Positions 35,781 through 44,871 of a DNA stretch of 64,000 bases are shown piece after piece. Origin of the DNA: Hyphomicrobiales bacterium. Its GTDB lineage: Bacteria > Pseudomonadota > Alphaproteobacteria > Rhizobiales > Rhizobiaceae. The stretch lies in contig UBXM01000029.1 of assembly GCA_900469445.1 (NCBI GenBank), positions 82,557-146,556 on the forward strand. The letters are read 5' to 3'. The notes beneath the pieces were generated by a model. That model saw only the letters and a program-made list of their open reading frames with translations. It searched no databases and was not told where the DNA came from. Position numbers and translations under genes: made by a program. Within the stretch, counting starts at the first letter, position 1. The number at the start of each line of letters is the position of its first letter.

Positions 35781-37034
35781 ATGACCATCGTCCCGAACAT
35801 CCAGACATCCATCGATCCGATCAAGCTCGAGAAGCTCGGCGAGGTCGCGGTGAAGGTGGGGCTCGGGCTGGAAGAGGGGCAGGACCTGGTCATCACCGCG
35901 CCGATCGCCGCGCTGCCGCTGGTGCGCTTCATCACCAAACACGCCTATATGGCCGGCGCAGGTCTCGTCTCCACCTTCTATTCCGACGAGGAAACGACGC
36001 TGGCTCGTTATCAGCATGCGCCCGACGCCAGCTTCGACAAGGCCTCCGGCTGGCTCTACGAGGGCATGGCCAAGGCTTACGAGAACGGTGCGGCCCGGCT
36101 TGCGATCGCCGGCGACAACCCGATGCTGCTTTCCGGACAGGATCCGGCCAAGGTTGCCCGCGCCAACAAGGCCAATTCCATGGCCTACAAGCCGGCGCTG
36201 GAAAAGATCGCCAATTTCGACATCAACTGGAATATCGTCTCCTACCCCAATCCATCCTGGGCACGCCAGGTTTTCCCTGACCTGCCGGAAGATGCAGCCG
36301 TCGCCAAGCTGGCCGAAGCGATCTTCGCTGCCTCGCGCGTCAACGTGGCCGATCCGGTCGCAGCCTGGGCAGAGCACAATGCCAATCTGAAGAAGCGCTC
36401 CACCTGGCTGAATGGCGAGCGTTTCGCAGCGCTGCATTTCACCGGTCCCGGCACCGACCTGACGGTTGGCCTGGCAGACAGCCATGAATGGCATGGCGGC
36501 GCCTCCACGGCGAAGAACGGCATTACCTGCAATCCGAACATTCCGACCGAAGAGGTCTTCACCACGCCGCATGCGCTGAAGGTCGAAGGCCATGTGTCGA
36601 GCACCAAGCCGCTATCGCATCAAGGTACGCTGATCGACAATATCCAGGTGCGGTTCGAAGGCGGCCGGATTGTCGAGGCGAAGGCTTCCAAGGGCGAGGA
36701 AGTGCTGAACAAGGTGCTGGATACGGATGAAGGCGCACGCCGGCTCGGCGAAGTGGCGCTGGTGCCGCATTCCTCGCCGATCTCGGCGAGCGGCATCCTG
36801 TTCTACAACACGCTGTTCGACGAAAACGCCTCGTGCCATATCGCGCTCGGCCAGTGCTATTCGAAATGCTTCCTCAACGGCGCTTCGCTGACACAGGATG
36901 AGATCAAGGCGCAGGGCGGCAATTCCTCGCTCATCCATATCGACTGGATGATCGGCTCCGACAAGGTCGATATAGACGGTATCAGGCAGGACGGTTCGAA
37001 AGTGCCGGTGATGCGTAAGGGCGAGTGGGCGTAA
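35781..37034 (+). CDS. Aminopeptidase, peptidase family M29 (AmpS/PepS-like)
   Basis: This 417-residue cytoplasmic metallo-aminopeptidase of family M29 shows the metal-ligand regions: NIPTEEVFTTPH with two Glu, the central HSSPIS, the Tyr/His stretch FDENASCHIALGQCY, and SSLIHIDWMIGSDKVDIDG with His and Asp. These fit the two-metal M29 site. It removes N-terminal residues during peptide turnover, and specificity cannot be inferred. Monocistronic, with an ATG 80 bp after the YbaK-like gene. Confidence 0.9.
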   Translation: MTIVPNIQTSIDPIKLEKLGEVAVKVGLGLEEGQDLVITAPIAALPLVRFITKHAYMAGAGLVSTFYSDEETTLARYQHAPDASFDKASGWLYEGMAKAYENGAARLAIAGDNPMLLSGQDPAKVARANKANSMAYKPALEKIANFDINWNIVSYPNPSWARQVFPDLPEDAAVAKLAEAIFAASRVNVADPVAAWAEHNANLKKRSTWLNGERFAALHFTGPGTDLTVGLADSHEWHGGASTAKNGITCNPNIPTEEVFTTPHALKVEGHVSSTKPLSHQGTLIDNIQVRFEGGRIVEAKASKGEEVLNKVLDTDEGARRLGEVALVPHSSPISASGILFYNTLFDENASCHIALGQCYSKCFLNGASLTQDEIKAQGGNSSLIHIDWMIGSDKVDIDGIRQDGSKVPVMRKGEWA

Positions 37035-37216
37035 AGCTGCTCCAAGCGGACCTGCATATACTCTGATATACTTATTTTCTGCGCCGCTCTTCTTTCACAA
37101 GCGCGGCGCAAGCTTGTTCGTCAAGCATCCGCAAATCATCACGACGGAAACGGACAAGAACAGGCCAAGAAGAATGGCTTTCCTCCGTGGTGTTCATGTG
37201 AACCGGAGGGTTGTGA

Positions 37217-37987
37217 ATGCCTGTGATTACATTTGCGAATACGAAAGGCGGCGCCGGCAAGACCACGATGGCGCTTGTCACGGCCGGGGAGCTGACGAAG
37301 CGCGGTTTTCGCGTCGCCATGCTCGACGCCGATCCACAGCAGTGGGTCTCCCGCTGGATGACGCGGATGGCCAAGATGCCGAAATTCTCGATCGTCGCCA
37401 ATATCGATGCTGATAATATCGAGCAGACCATCAAGGATCTGAAGAAACGTAACGACTATATCGTCGTCGACCTGCCTTGCGGCGTCACGCCGCTGCTTGC
37501 CAAGGGTCTCGGCCTTTCCGACCATGTCTTCGTACCGGTCCAGGGCTGTGCGCTGGATGCAGCGGGCGGCGCGCAGGTGCTTGATATCCTGAAGAAGCTC
37601 AAGAACGAATGCGATATCCACATTGCCCACTCGGTGGCGCTGACCCGTGTCAGCTCGATCATCACCACGCGGGCGCTGCTTGCGGTGAAAGGCATGCTGG
37701 CGCAGCAAGGCGTCCATGTACTGGCTGTGCCGCTGATCGAACGCGCCGCCTATCGCGACATGTTCGATGCCGGCACCCTGATCGATGCACTTGATCCCGA
37801 CGCCGTCAGCAATCTTGCCAAGGCGCAGGACAATGCGCGCCTGCTGGTCGATGAAATCGCCAGGCTTGCCCCGATCCCGGTCAAGGTGCCCAAGGCAGCC
37901 AAGACCGCAAAATCCGCCAAGACGGCCAAAGCCCCCGAGGTGAAGGCAGCGGCACCCCGCAAGACGGCTGCAAAGAAGGCCGCCTGA
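37217..37987 (+). CDS. Orphan ParA/VirC1-like ATPase
   Basis: This 256-residue deviant-Walker ATPase has KGGAGKTT at residues 10-17 and ADPQQWVSRW as the switch region. Walker B is in YIVVDLPCG, and the late PLIERAAYRDMF segment resembles that of VirC1. VirC1 assembles relaxosomes at T-DNA borders. Chromosomal relatives without ParB, as here, may position other cargo. The last 40 residues are a Lys/Ala/Pro-rich low-complexity tail resembling histone-H1-like DNA-binding tails. GGAGGG precedes the ATG. No parB, parS or conjugation gene is visible nearby. Confidence 0.82.
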   Translation: MPVITFANTKGGAGKTTMALVTAGELTKRGFRVAMLDADPQQWVSRWMTRMAKMPKFSIVANIDADNIEQTIKDLKKRNDYIVVDLPCGVTPLLAKGLGLSDHVFVPVQGCALDAAGGAQVLDILKKLKNECDIHIAHSVALTRVSSIITTRALLAVKGMLAQQGVHVLAVPLIERAAYRDMFDAGTLIDALDPDAVSNLAKAQDNARLLVDEIARLAPIPVKVPKAAKTAKSAKTAKAPEVKAAAPRKTAAKKAA

Positions 37988-38029
37988 TCCAGACCTGCCG
38001 GCTGGAACACACCCCTTACGGCCGATATT

Positions 38030-39649
38030 TCAGAACAAACTTCCCTGTTTCGGCGGCCCGGACGTCACGTCCGGCTTCGGCGCCTTCCGCTTCGGCGGAA
38101 TTGCTGCCGGAGCCGCCTGGACCGGGTCTGGCATACCGCCGCCTCCCGTCCCGGCCACCGCCGCAACACGGCCATCTGCAAACTCGATCGAGATCGCGCT
38201 GCCTTCGGCAATATTCGAAGCGCGCGTCAGGGGGCGATCCGCATCATCCCTCACGACCGCATAACCGCGCTTGAGGACATTCTTGTAGGATAGCGATTGC
38301 AGAACACGATCCTGCCCAAGAAGAGCCGAGCGGCTGCGCGAAAACGTGTGACTGACCGCGGTATCGGCATGCCGCATCAGGGATACGAGGTTCTGGCGTT
38401 CCCGTTGCAGATGGGTCTCAAGCCTTGCCGGCAGCGACTTCAGCGATGCGTCGATGCGCGCTATCCGCCCCTTTTCGCTGAGGATCTGACGTTCCACGCA
38501 GCGGTCCGCCCGCAGCAGCCGGTCGGACAGCGCCTGACGCTGCAGAGCCAGTCTGTTGGTGAGGAGTTCGAAACGCAAGCCCGAGGAAGCCCGTTCGAAG
38601 GTCCGGCGTTTGGCGATCGTCGTGCGCTCAAGACCGCGGCCAAGTCCCGCTGCGACCTCGTCGAAACGGCGACGCGGGAGCGCCAGCAATTGATCGAGCG
38701 AAGGAAGCGCGCGCACGAGCGCCCGCAACGATTGCCGGCGAAAATCCATCTGGCGCGAGGCGCTGCCACGCAGACGCGCAGAGAGGTTCGCCAGTTGGGC
38801 GTCGAGATCCGCCTTCACCGGCACCGCCATTTCAGCGGCTCCCGTCGGTGTCGGCGCACGCACATCCGCCGCATGATCGATCAGCGTCCAGTCGGTCTCG
38901 TGGCCGACGGCGGAAATCAGCGGGATGTCGCTTTCCGCTGCAGCGCGCACGACGATCTCGTCGTTGAAGCTCCAGAGATCCTCGAGACTGCCGCCGCCGC
39001 GGGCGACGATCAGCACATCCGGCCGCGGCATCGGATCACCCGGGGTCACGGCATTGAAACCGCGGATGGCGGCTGCCACCTCTTCGCCCGACCCCTCGCC
39101 CTGAACCTTGACCGGCCAGACGACGACGTGGACGGGAAAGCGGTCGGTGATGCGGTGCAGGATGTCACGGATGACGGCACCGGTCGGCGAGGTCACGACC
39201 CCGATGACACGCGGCAGATAGGGCAGTGGCCGCTTGCGCTCCCGGTCGAAAAGACCTTCGGCTGCAAGCTTGCGACGACGTTCTTCCAGAAGCGCCATCA
39301 AGGCACCAGCGCCGGCAGGTTCGAGATTCTCGATGACGATCTGGTATTTGGACGAGCCGGGGAAGGTGGTGACCTTGCCGGTGGCGATCACTTCCATGCC
39401 TTCTTCGGGACGGAACCTCAGGCGGGAAAACGTGCCTTTCCAGACGACGGCGTCGATACGCGCCCTGTCATCCTTGAGGCTGAAATAGGCGTGACCCGAT
39501 GAATGCGGACCCCGATAACCGGAGATCTCGCCTCTCACACGCACATGATCGAAGGCATTCTCGACGGTTCGCTTGATCGAGCCGGAAAGCTCCGACACCG
39601 AAAATTCCGTCAGATTGCTGGGCGTGTCGGGTGCAAACGTGCTGCTCAT
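38030..39649 (-). CDS. xseA: Exodeoxyribonuclease VII large subunit
   Basis: XseA, with several XseB subunits, degrades single-stranded DNA in both directions. The 539-residue protein has an N-terminal OB fold ([28 protein letters not shown]), the catalytic core with [18 protein letters not shown] and [16 protein letters not shown], a long coiled-coil helical region, and a C-terminal domain [11 protein letters not shown] Pro/Ala/Lys-rich tail of about 45 residues is an extension. xseB is not in this window, which is usual for rhizobia. Confidence 0.95.
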   Translation of the reverse strand: MSSTFAPDTPSNLTEFSVSELSGSIKRTVENAFDHVRVRGEISGYRGPHSSGHAYFSLKDDRARIDAVVWKGTFSRLRFRPEEGMEVIATGKVTTFPGSSKYQIVIENLEPAGAGALMALLEERRRKLAAEGLFDRERKRPLPYLPRVIGVVTSPTGAVIRDILHRITDRFPVHVVVWPVKVQGEGSGEEVAAAIRGFNAVTPGDPMPRPDVLIVARGGGSLEDLWSFNDEIVVRAAAESDIPLISAVGHETDWTLIDHAADVRAPTPTGAAEMAVPVKADLDAQLANLSARLRGSASRQMDFRRQSLRALVRALPSLDQLLALPRRRFDEVAAGLGRGLERTTIAKRRTFERASSGLRFELLTNRLALQRQALSDRLLRADRCVERQILSEKGRIARIDASLKSLPARLETHLQRERQNLVSLMRHADTAVSHTFSRSRSALLGQDRVLQSLSYKNVLKRGYAVVRDDADRPLTRASNIAEGSAISIEFADGRVAAVAGTGGGGMPDPVQAAPAAIPPKRKAPKPDVTSGPPKQGSLF

Positions 39650-39989
39650 GCTTCCGTTCTAACCGATCACCGGAAGGATTTCACCCGCCGACGCGCGGAT
39701 TGATGTGGACGGTGCGGGAAGCCGTGACGATCCCTTTGCCGAGACCGAGGGCAAGCACATTGGTCGCATTGTTCTAATATGCGAAGCGGGCAATAGTGGA
39801 ACCCGACCCACGCTTCTGCGTTGGGTTCATATGGAGGATAGGACTTAGGTCCGGAAACACGCGACCTAAGTCTTAACAGTGATCGGAAAATCGTAACTAA
39901 AAACTGACCCACCGTTAGCCATAATGCGAAAGCATTTTTTAGAGGGTGGTAAGATATACGATCTCCGACACCAAGGAAGGAGATCGGCC
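39650..39989. other. Intergenic region with a coding-like fragment
   Basis: This 340-bp stretch has no complete gene. On the minus strand, 39681-39776 reads as 30 GC3-rich codons ending in TGA (containing NVLALGLGKGIVTASR), with a stop immediately before and no start. This looks like the tail of a decayed gene. The remainder is lower in GC and includes the promoter and the AAGGAAGGAG ribosome-binding site (39973-39982) of the small membrane protein. Confidence 0.4.
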
Positions 39990-40214
39990 GTGTTATTCCT
40001 GACGGCAACATCAATTGGCCTCTTGGCCGGCATGACACGCAGTCTCGCGTCGATAATCGCGGCTGCATTGCTTATTCCTGCTGTCTTTTCTGTTGCGGCC
40101 CTTTTTGGTGCCACGTGCATGCTTTCTCTGCTTATCGCTATACTCGGCTTCAACTTCGGCCTGATCAACCTCGTCGTAGCGGGCGCCCTCGCCCACTCGT
40201 TCCGCCACGCCTGA
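39990..40214 (+). CDS. Small hydrophobic membrane protein, 74 residues
   Basis: A GTG at 39990 preceded by AAGGAAGGAG gives a 74-residue protein that is almost wholly hydrophobic. Two helices (LFLTATSIGLLAG; SIIAAALLIPAVFSVAALFGATCML) and a third (SLLIAILGFNFGLINLVVAGALA) end in SFRHA. An ATG at 39924 would add a polar stretch of 22 residues and pass through the ribosome-binding site, so it is less likely. No family is recognised. It is convergent with the GT-C-like gene; their stops are one base apart. Confidence 0.6.
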   Translation: MLFLTATSIGLLAGMTRSLASIIAAALLIPAVFSVAALFGATCMLSLLIAILGFNFGLINLVVAGALAHSFRHA

Positions 40215-40215
40215 T

Positions 40216-42069
40216 TTATTTCGGATCAGCTTTGTTAACGGTGAAGATCTGGAATTTTCCGCTTGACCGTACCGGTGTCAGATAGGCCGGAACTTCGCCG
40301 CGGGCCAGTGACGCATAGAGGCCCCCAGCATTCAACTCGATCAGTTTCTCCGTCTGCGGATCGTTCCTGCAGAACGCAACGGCCGTGACGCCCGCTTGTC
40401 TCAGAAGCAAAAGTGCATCTTGCAGGCTTGCCATGCCGATATGCAGTTCGGCCAGCATTCCTCCCTGATTGCGGTGGTAGGGTGCGGACAGAACCCGATG
40501 CGGGGTGAACCGCAGGATACCCGCTCCACGGTTTGACGGAGCGGCAACCGTTCCCGGCGGAAGACCGCGAAGCGCCGCCATGTCTTGCGCATCGCCACAT
40601 ACGTCATCCGTTTGCGCATTGTCCATCGACAGCATTTCCGTGCCGGCAGACGCCATTCCATTTTTCCAGACAATGCCGGACAGGCCCCATACGGCGGGAA
40701 GGGAGGCGAGCGTCGCGACGACAAATCCGAGGTTGACGACAAGGCTTTTCGGGTTTTCGCGCGCTCTCTTCTGAAGATCGCCGATCAGCAACGCGAGCGG
40801 CGGAATGCTCAGGAGATTTGCAAACAGGCTGCCACGGACCTGAACCAGAGATACGGCCCAGCTCGCGGCGATCAGCAGCAGGAACAGAAGATGCAGACCG
40901 CGCTCATTGCCGCGCCAGATGTGCATGGCGCAGATGAGGATGGCGAAGAGCCCGACAGCGTAAAAACCTGCGACCGTTTCCGGCGATTGTTGCATCTCGC
41001 CGATGATCGATTGCGCCTCGGTCACATGGTTGAGCCACAGATCGACCAGCATCGGGTCGAGATCGGCGAGCGGGTTGCCGAGGCATTGCGGGGCTATGAC
41101 CAGCGCAGCCACGCCAAGAGTAGCCCCGAGAATGACGGAAGCCGCAAACCTGACAGCCATCGTGGCGCGCGCCGGAAGGCAGGCCAAGCCGAAAAGCCCT
41201 GCCCCGCCGAATGCAGAGAGCGAATAGAAACCAAACGAAAGGTTGTCACAGGTGACAATTGCATAAGCGCTCGGTGGAACGGTCGCCAAGAAAGCCGCAG
41301 TGATCGTCAGCGCGAGAGACGCACCGAATGCACGGGCACCGGAGGCAAAGGCTGCCCCCTGCCATATCCAGCGCGCGACGACACAGAAACAGACGACGGC
41401 AACGAAAGGTACGGTTTCGGCCCCGATGGCAATTGCCAAAGCCGTGGCCATGCCGGCCGCGGCGTGGCCCGAAACGCGTCCGCGGCGATCGGCGAGAAGC
41501 GCCGCGATCCCGATTGCAAGCAAAAGCTGGACGTTGTGATGGTCGAGCGCGCCGGGACGGAACTTCATGCAGGTCAACACGAAGAGCGCGCCAAGGCCAA
41601 GCGCGAGATGCATGATCCGTGGCCCGTCAGTCTTGCCACCCATTCGTCGGCCCGCAAAGCCGACGGCCAGCAGAAGCGGGCCGATAAGCAGGAGCGGCCA
41701 GACACTGGCCGCCACGCCTTCGGCCATCTCGACGGACATGAACATTGAAAACAGCTTGATGAGCCCGCCGATCGGCGCATCGATGAAGCGGGACCAGTGC
41801 ATCGGTGTGCCGCCAGAAAGCCCCAGGCGATATTGCATGAGATCGAACCAGCCCTGGCCGGCGAACCAGTCACGGATTTCGACGAGCCGCATGACATCGT
41901 CATTATCGGGACCGATCAGGTCTTTTGCCTTGAGTAGAGCGATAAGTGCAACGGCGCCAGCGGTCACAAGCCAGTAAAGTGCGACCGCAGGAAAGAGCCG
42001 GGACAGAAGGGAACCTGCGGCAGGCGCGGCATCCTGCCGGGACATCTCATCTGTCGTGGTGTTCATCAT
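40216..42069 (-). CDS. GT-C-fold-like polytopic membrane glycosyltransferase
   Basis: The protein has 617 residues with about 11-12 hydrophobic helices and a C-terminal periplasmic domain of about 150 residues. The first external loop carries GPDNDDVMRL, an acidic motif like that of GT-C enzymes which use polyprenyl-phosphate sugars. GALDHHNVQLLLAIG later is also typical of uncharacterised relatives of STT3/PglB-like transferases. The nearby divergent GT2 and GtrA genes suggest it moves a lipid-linked sugar onto an envelope acceptor. Donor and acceptor are unknown. The start is one of two adjacent ATGs (42069 or 42066). Confidence 0.68.
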   Translation of the reverse strand: MMNTTTDEMSRQDAAPAAGSLLSRLFPAVALYWLVTAGAVALIALLKAKDLIGPDNDDVMRLVEIRDWFAGQGWFDLMQYRLGLSGGTPMHWSRFIDAPIGGLIKLFSMFMSVEMAEGVAASVWPLLLIGPLLLAVGFAGRRMGGKTDGPRIMHLALGLGALFVLTCMKFRPGALDHHNVQLLLAIGIAALLADRRGRVSGHAAAGMATALAIAIGAETVPFVAVVCFCVVARWIWQGAAFASGARAFGASLALTITAAFLATVPPSAYAIVTCDNLSFGFYSLSAFGGAGLFGLACLPARATMAVRFAASVILGATLGVAALVIAPQCLGNPLADLDPMLVDLWLNHVTEAQSIIGEMQQSPETVAGFYAVGLFAILICAMHIWRGNERGLHLLFLLLIAASWAVSLVQVRGSLFANLLSIPPLALLIGDLQKRARENPKSLVVNLGFVVATLASLPAVWGLSGIVWKNGMASAGTEMLSMDNAQTDDVCGDAQDMAALRGLPPGTVAAPSNRGAGILRFTPHRVLSAPYHRNQGGMLAELHIGMASLQDALLLLRQAGVTAVAFCRNDPQTEKLIELNAGGLYASLARGEVPAYLTPVRSSGKFQIFTVNKADPK

Positions 42070-42190
42070 TCACACTTGTTTTGAGCGCTTAAAGAAGTCC
42101 CGCAACCTAAACTTAACCTTCCCAAGAAATAGTAAAGCACACAGGGCAGGCACTATCTGCGCTGGATTTTCCGCGTACAGAGTGAAGATC

Positions 42191-43261
42191 ATGAGTGATA
42201 CTTCTGCCGGCACAATTGCCGGCACACAGGCCGGTGTACAGGCCGGCACTTCGGCAGGCTCGATCGCCGGCGATCTGTCGATTGCGGTGCTGATCCCCTG
42301 TTATAACGAAGCATCGACGATCGGCACCGTCGTCCATGACTTTCGCGAGGCGCTGCCGACTGCGCGCGTCTATGTCTATGACAACAATTCCACCGATGGC
42401 ACCGCGTTGAAAGCCATGCTGGCCGGTGCCGAAGTGATGCGCGAACGACGGCAGGGCAAGGGCCATGTCGTGCGCCGCATGTTTGCCGATATCGAAGCCG
42501 ACATCTACATCATGGCCGATGGCGACGGCACCTATTCGCCGAAGGACGCCGAGGAACTGATCCGTATCCTCATCACCGAGCGGGCGGATATGGTGGTGGG
42601 AACCCGCCGTGGCGTTCATGACGATGCGGGACGCCAGGGCCATGCCGCCGGCAACCGGCTGTTCAACGTCCTCTACCGCGCCATCTTCGGCCGCGACTTT
42701 ACCGATATATTCTCCGGCTACCGCGCCTTCTCGCGCCGGTTCGTCAAGAGTTTCCCGGCGGTTTCCGGCGGGTTCGAGATCGAAACGGAAATGTCGGTCC
42801 ACGCATCACGGCTGAAATTGCCGGTCACCGAACTCGAACTCGACTACGGCCGTCGCCCCGAAGGATCGCATTCCAAGCTCTCGACCTACCGGGACGGGAG
42901 CAAGATCCTCTGGATGTTCGCGATGCTGATGAAGGAAACCCGGCCCTTCGCCTTTTTCGGCGCAATCAGCGCCGCCTTCATGGCGACAAGCCTGATCTTC
43001 ATGACGCCTGTCCTGATTTCCTATTTCGAGACGGGGCTGGTGGAACGGATGCCGACCTGGGTCTTCTCGCTGGTGCTGATGGTTCTGTCATCGCTGATGT
43101 TTACTGCGGGTCTCATTCTCGATTCGGTATCCCGTGCGCGGGCCGAGCAGCTGCGCATTCATTACATGAACATGCCGCTGCAGGGCCGAACAACATCATC
43201 CGCAACCGCCGAAGCCTTTGTCGAGCCATCGGCTAAAAAGCGCGGCAAGAGCGCGGCATGA
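42191..43261 (+). CDS. Family 2 glycosyltransferase (GtrB/DPM1-like)
   Basis: This 356-residue membrane-anchored GT2 enzyme begins its GT-A domain with VLIPCYNEASTIGTVV. The DxD-type nucleotide-sugar motif is MADGDGTYSP, and DIFSGYRAFSRRFVKSFP is characteristic of polyprenyl-phosphate glycosyltransferases. Two C-terminal helices (about 255-280 and 292-315) anchor it. It should charge undecaprenyl phosphate with a sugar on the cytoplasmic face. The first 25 residues are an unusual Ala-Gly-Thr repeat. The ribosome-binding site before ATG 42191 is weak. It overlaps gtrA by 4 bp. Confidence 0.87.
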   Translation: MSDTSAGTIAGTQAGVQAGTSAGSIAGDLSIAVLIPCYNEASTIGTVVHDFREALPTARVYVYDNNSTDGTALKAMLAGAEVMRERRQGKGHVVRRMFADIEADIYIMADGDGTYSPKDAEELIRILITERADMVVGTRRGVHDDAGRQGHAAGNRLFNVLYRAIFGRDFTDIFSGYRAFSRRFVKSFPAVSGGFEIETEMSVHASRLKLPVTELELDYGRRPEGSHSKLSTYRDGSKILWMFAMLMKETRPFAFFGAISAAFMATSLIFMTPVLISYFETGLVERMPTWVFSLVLMVLSSLMFTAGLILDSVSRARAEQLRIHYMNMPLQGRTTSSATAEAFVEPSAKKRGKSAA

Positions 43262-43635
43262 AGCGGATCGCTTGGTTCCTGTTTGCCGGCGGTATCGGCT
43301 TCCTGATCGATGTCGGCGTCAATCATCTACTCTTGACCTATACGCAGATCGGGCCGTTTCTGTCGCGCATACCGGCGATCATGGCGGCGATGAGTTTCAC
43401 CTGGCTCGTCAATCGCAACCGCACTTTCGACCCCTCCCCGCATTCTCTGGCGGTGGAGGGTTTTCGCTACTGGACGGTCGGCGTCACGTCGGCGCTGATC
43501 AACTATGCGATCTATTCCGCCCTTATTGCCCGCGCGCCGATCCAGCCGGCGGTCGCGATCGTCTTCGCGTCCGCGGCTGCCACGGTCTACAGCTTTTTCG
43601 GTTATTCCCGCTTCGTCTTCCGCCACAAGAACTGA
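43258..43635 (+). CDS. GtrA family membrane protein (polyprenyl-sugar flippase-like)
   Basis: This 125-residue protein has four helices typical of GtrA: FLFAGGIGFLIDVGVNHLLL, the MAAMSFTWLVNRNRTFD motif, SALINYAIYSALIA and FASAAATVYSFFGYSRFVF. GtrA proteins are thought to flip undecaprenyl-phosphate sugars to the periplasm. It overlaps the GT2 gene by four bases (ATGA), matching the classical gtrA/gtrB partnership, with the GT-C-like protein next door as candidate final transferase. Confidence 0.87.
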   Translation: MKRIAWFLFAGGIGFLIDVGVNHLLLTYTQIGPFLSRIPAIMAAMSFTWLVNRNRTFDPSPHSLAVEGFRYWTVGVTSALINYAIYSALIARAPIQPAVAIVFASAAATVYSFFGYSRFVFRHKN

Positions 43636-43636
43636 A

Positions 43637-43680
43637 GCAGTTCCAGCAAAAGTGTGACGCGGTTTTGCGTTCGGAACTGC
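43637..43680. repeat. REP-like nested inverted repeat
   Basis: The outer arms GCAGTTCC (43637-43644) and GGAACTGC (43673-43680) enclose inner arms GCAAAA (46-51) and TTTTGC (63-68). The unit sits two bases after the gtrA stop. Similar short repeats with an AAAAGTGTGA core are common between rhizobial genes. It may act as a 3'-end structure. Confidence 0.6.
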
Positions 43681-43694
43681 AACAGGCCGAAAAC

Positions 43695-44681
43695 TCAGAC
43701 TTTTTCCCAGCCGTCGTGCTCTCCGGCACGATAGATGGCATCGAGAAAACGCTGGTTGTTCACCGAGCTTTCCAGCGTCACGATCTCCGCCGCTTCACCG
43801 GCAACGGCGTTTGCAAAAGCCTCCGTCTGGCGACGATACTGCCGGCTGTCGGGGAAACGGAAGATTTGCGAGACATTATGCTTCTGGTTGGCCAGCTCGA
43901 TCTCTTCGGCACCATAACGGTCGGCGTTGAAGGGTGACTTCACCTCGATGAAGCCCTCGGTGCCGTGGAAGACCATGACCTGGCGGTTGGCCATCTGGGT
44001 GGCAACGTAGAAGCTCAGCTCGAAGCCGCCGAAATCGGCCTTCACACTCGCATAGATGTCGGTTCCGAAATCCGGATCGCGATGCACGACGGCCTGAACG
44101 CGCGAAGGCTCGCTGCCCGTGGCAAAACGTGTGGCGATCGTCGGATAGCAGCCGATATCCGGCAGAGCGCCACCGCCCAGTTCCGGGATATTGCGCATGT
44201 TGCCGGCATCCCGGTTGAAATAGCTGAAGGCCCCCTGGACATGTTTCAGCTCGCCGATCGCGCCGTCCTTCAGAAGCTCCCGCACTTTGTGCCAGACCGG
44301 CGCATGGGTCACCATGAAGGCTTCCGACACGACAACCCTGTTGCGGTCGCGGGCTTCGATAAGGGCATCCAGCTGCGATGCCTTCAGCGCCAGCGGCTTT
44401 TCGACGAGAACATGTTTTCCGGCATTCGCGGCCTTGATCGCCCATTCGACATGCTGGCTTGTCGGCAACGGAATATAGACCGCATCGATGACGTCGGAGC
44501 CAAGCATTTCCTCATAGGAGCCGAAAGCATGCGGCACGCCGAAACGGTCGGCCAGAGCCCGCGCCTTTGACACATCCCGGCTTGCGACGGCCGTGATCAC
44601 CGCATTTTCGGCATCCTGTATCGCCGGCATGACGACATCTCTTGCAATCTTGGCCGTCGACAGAATCCCGAAACGCAGCAT
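43695..44681 (-). CDS. Gfo/Idh/MocA family NAD(P)-dependent oxidoreductase
   Basis: The 328-residue protein has the N-terminal Rossmann fold ([20 protein letters not shown]) and the family motif [13 protein letters not shown], with the catalytic-region Lys of EKP. Its C-terminal alpha/beta domain contains [12 protein letters not shown] (the Asp/His-type substrate site) and an open beta-sheet. Members oxidise sugars, inositols or sugar derivatives; the substrate here is unknown. AGAGGAGA precedes ATG 44681; an ATG ten codons earlier overlaps the region of that site. It is divergent from the first aldo/keto reductase. Confidence 0.87.
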   Translation of the reverse strand: MLRFGILSTAKIARDVVMPAIQDAENAVITAVASRDVSKARALADRFGVPHAFGSYEEMLGSDVIDAVYIPLPTSQHVEWAIKAANAGKHVLVEKPLALKASQLDALIEARDRNRVVVSEAFMVTHAPVWHKVRELLKDGAIGELKHVQGAFSYFNRDAGNMRNIPELGGGALPDIGCYPTIATRFATGSEPSRVQAVVHRDPDFGTDIYASVKADFGGFELSFYVATQMANRQVMVFHGTEGFIEVKSPFNADRYGAEEIELANQKHNVSQIFRFPDSRQYRRQTEAFANAVAGEAAEIVTLESSVNNQRFLDAIYRAGEHDGWEKV

Positions 44682-44871
44682 GATACTCTCCTCTTGCATA
44701 TGGTCCCGCAAGATTAGGGTGAGGATGCGACCGGTTCAATGCGCGCTTTTGGCTTTCTTGAAAAATGACGCCAGGCACGAATTAATCGATTGCGGCCCTG
44801 CCGTTTGCGGGACTAACCTTGGCCTTCCCACCACAGACAATCTCACAAGAACAGAACATCTGGAGTATCCC

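Noticed and set aside
39667-40068. Minus-strand 133-codon ORF after xseA
   Set aside because: It has no ribosome-binding site and odd composition, and runs across the promoter of the small membrane protein; the better-biased frame there is only a 30-codon remnant.
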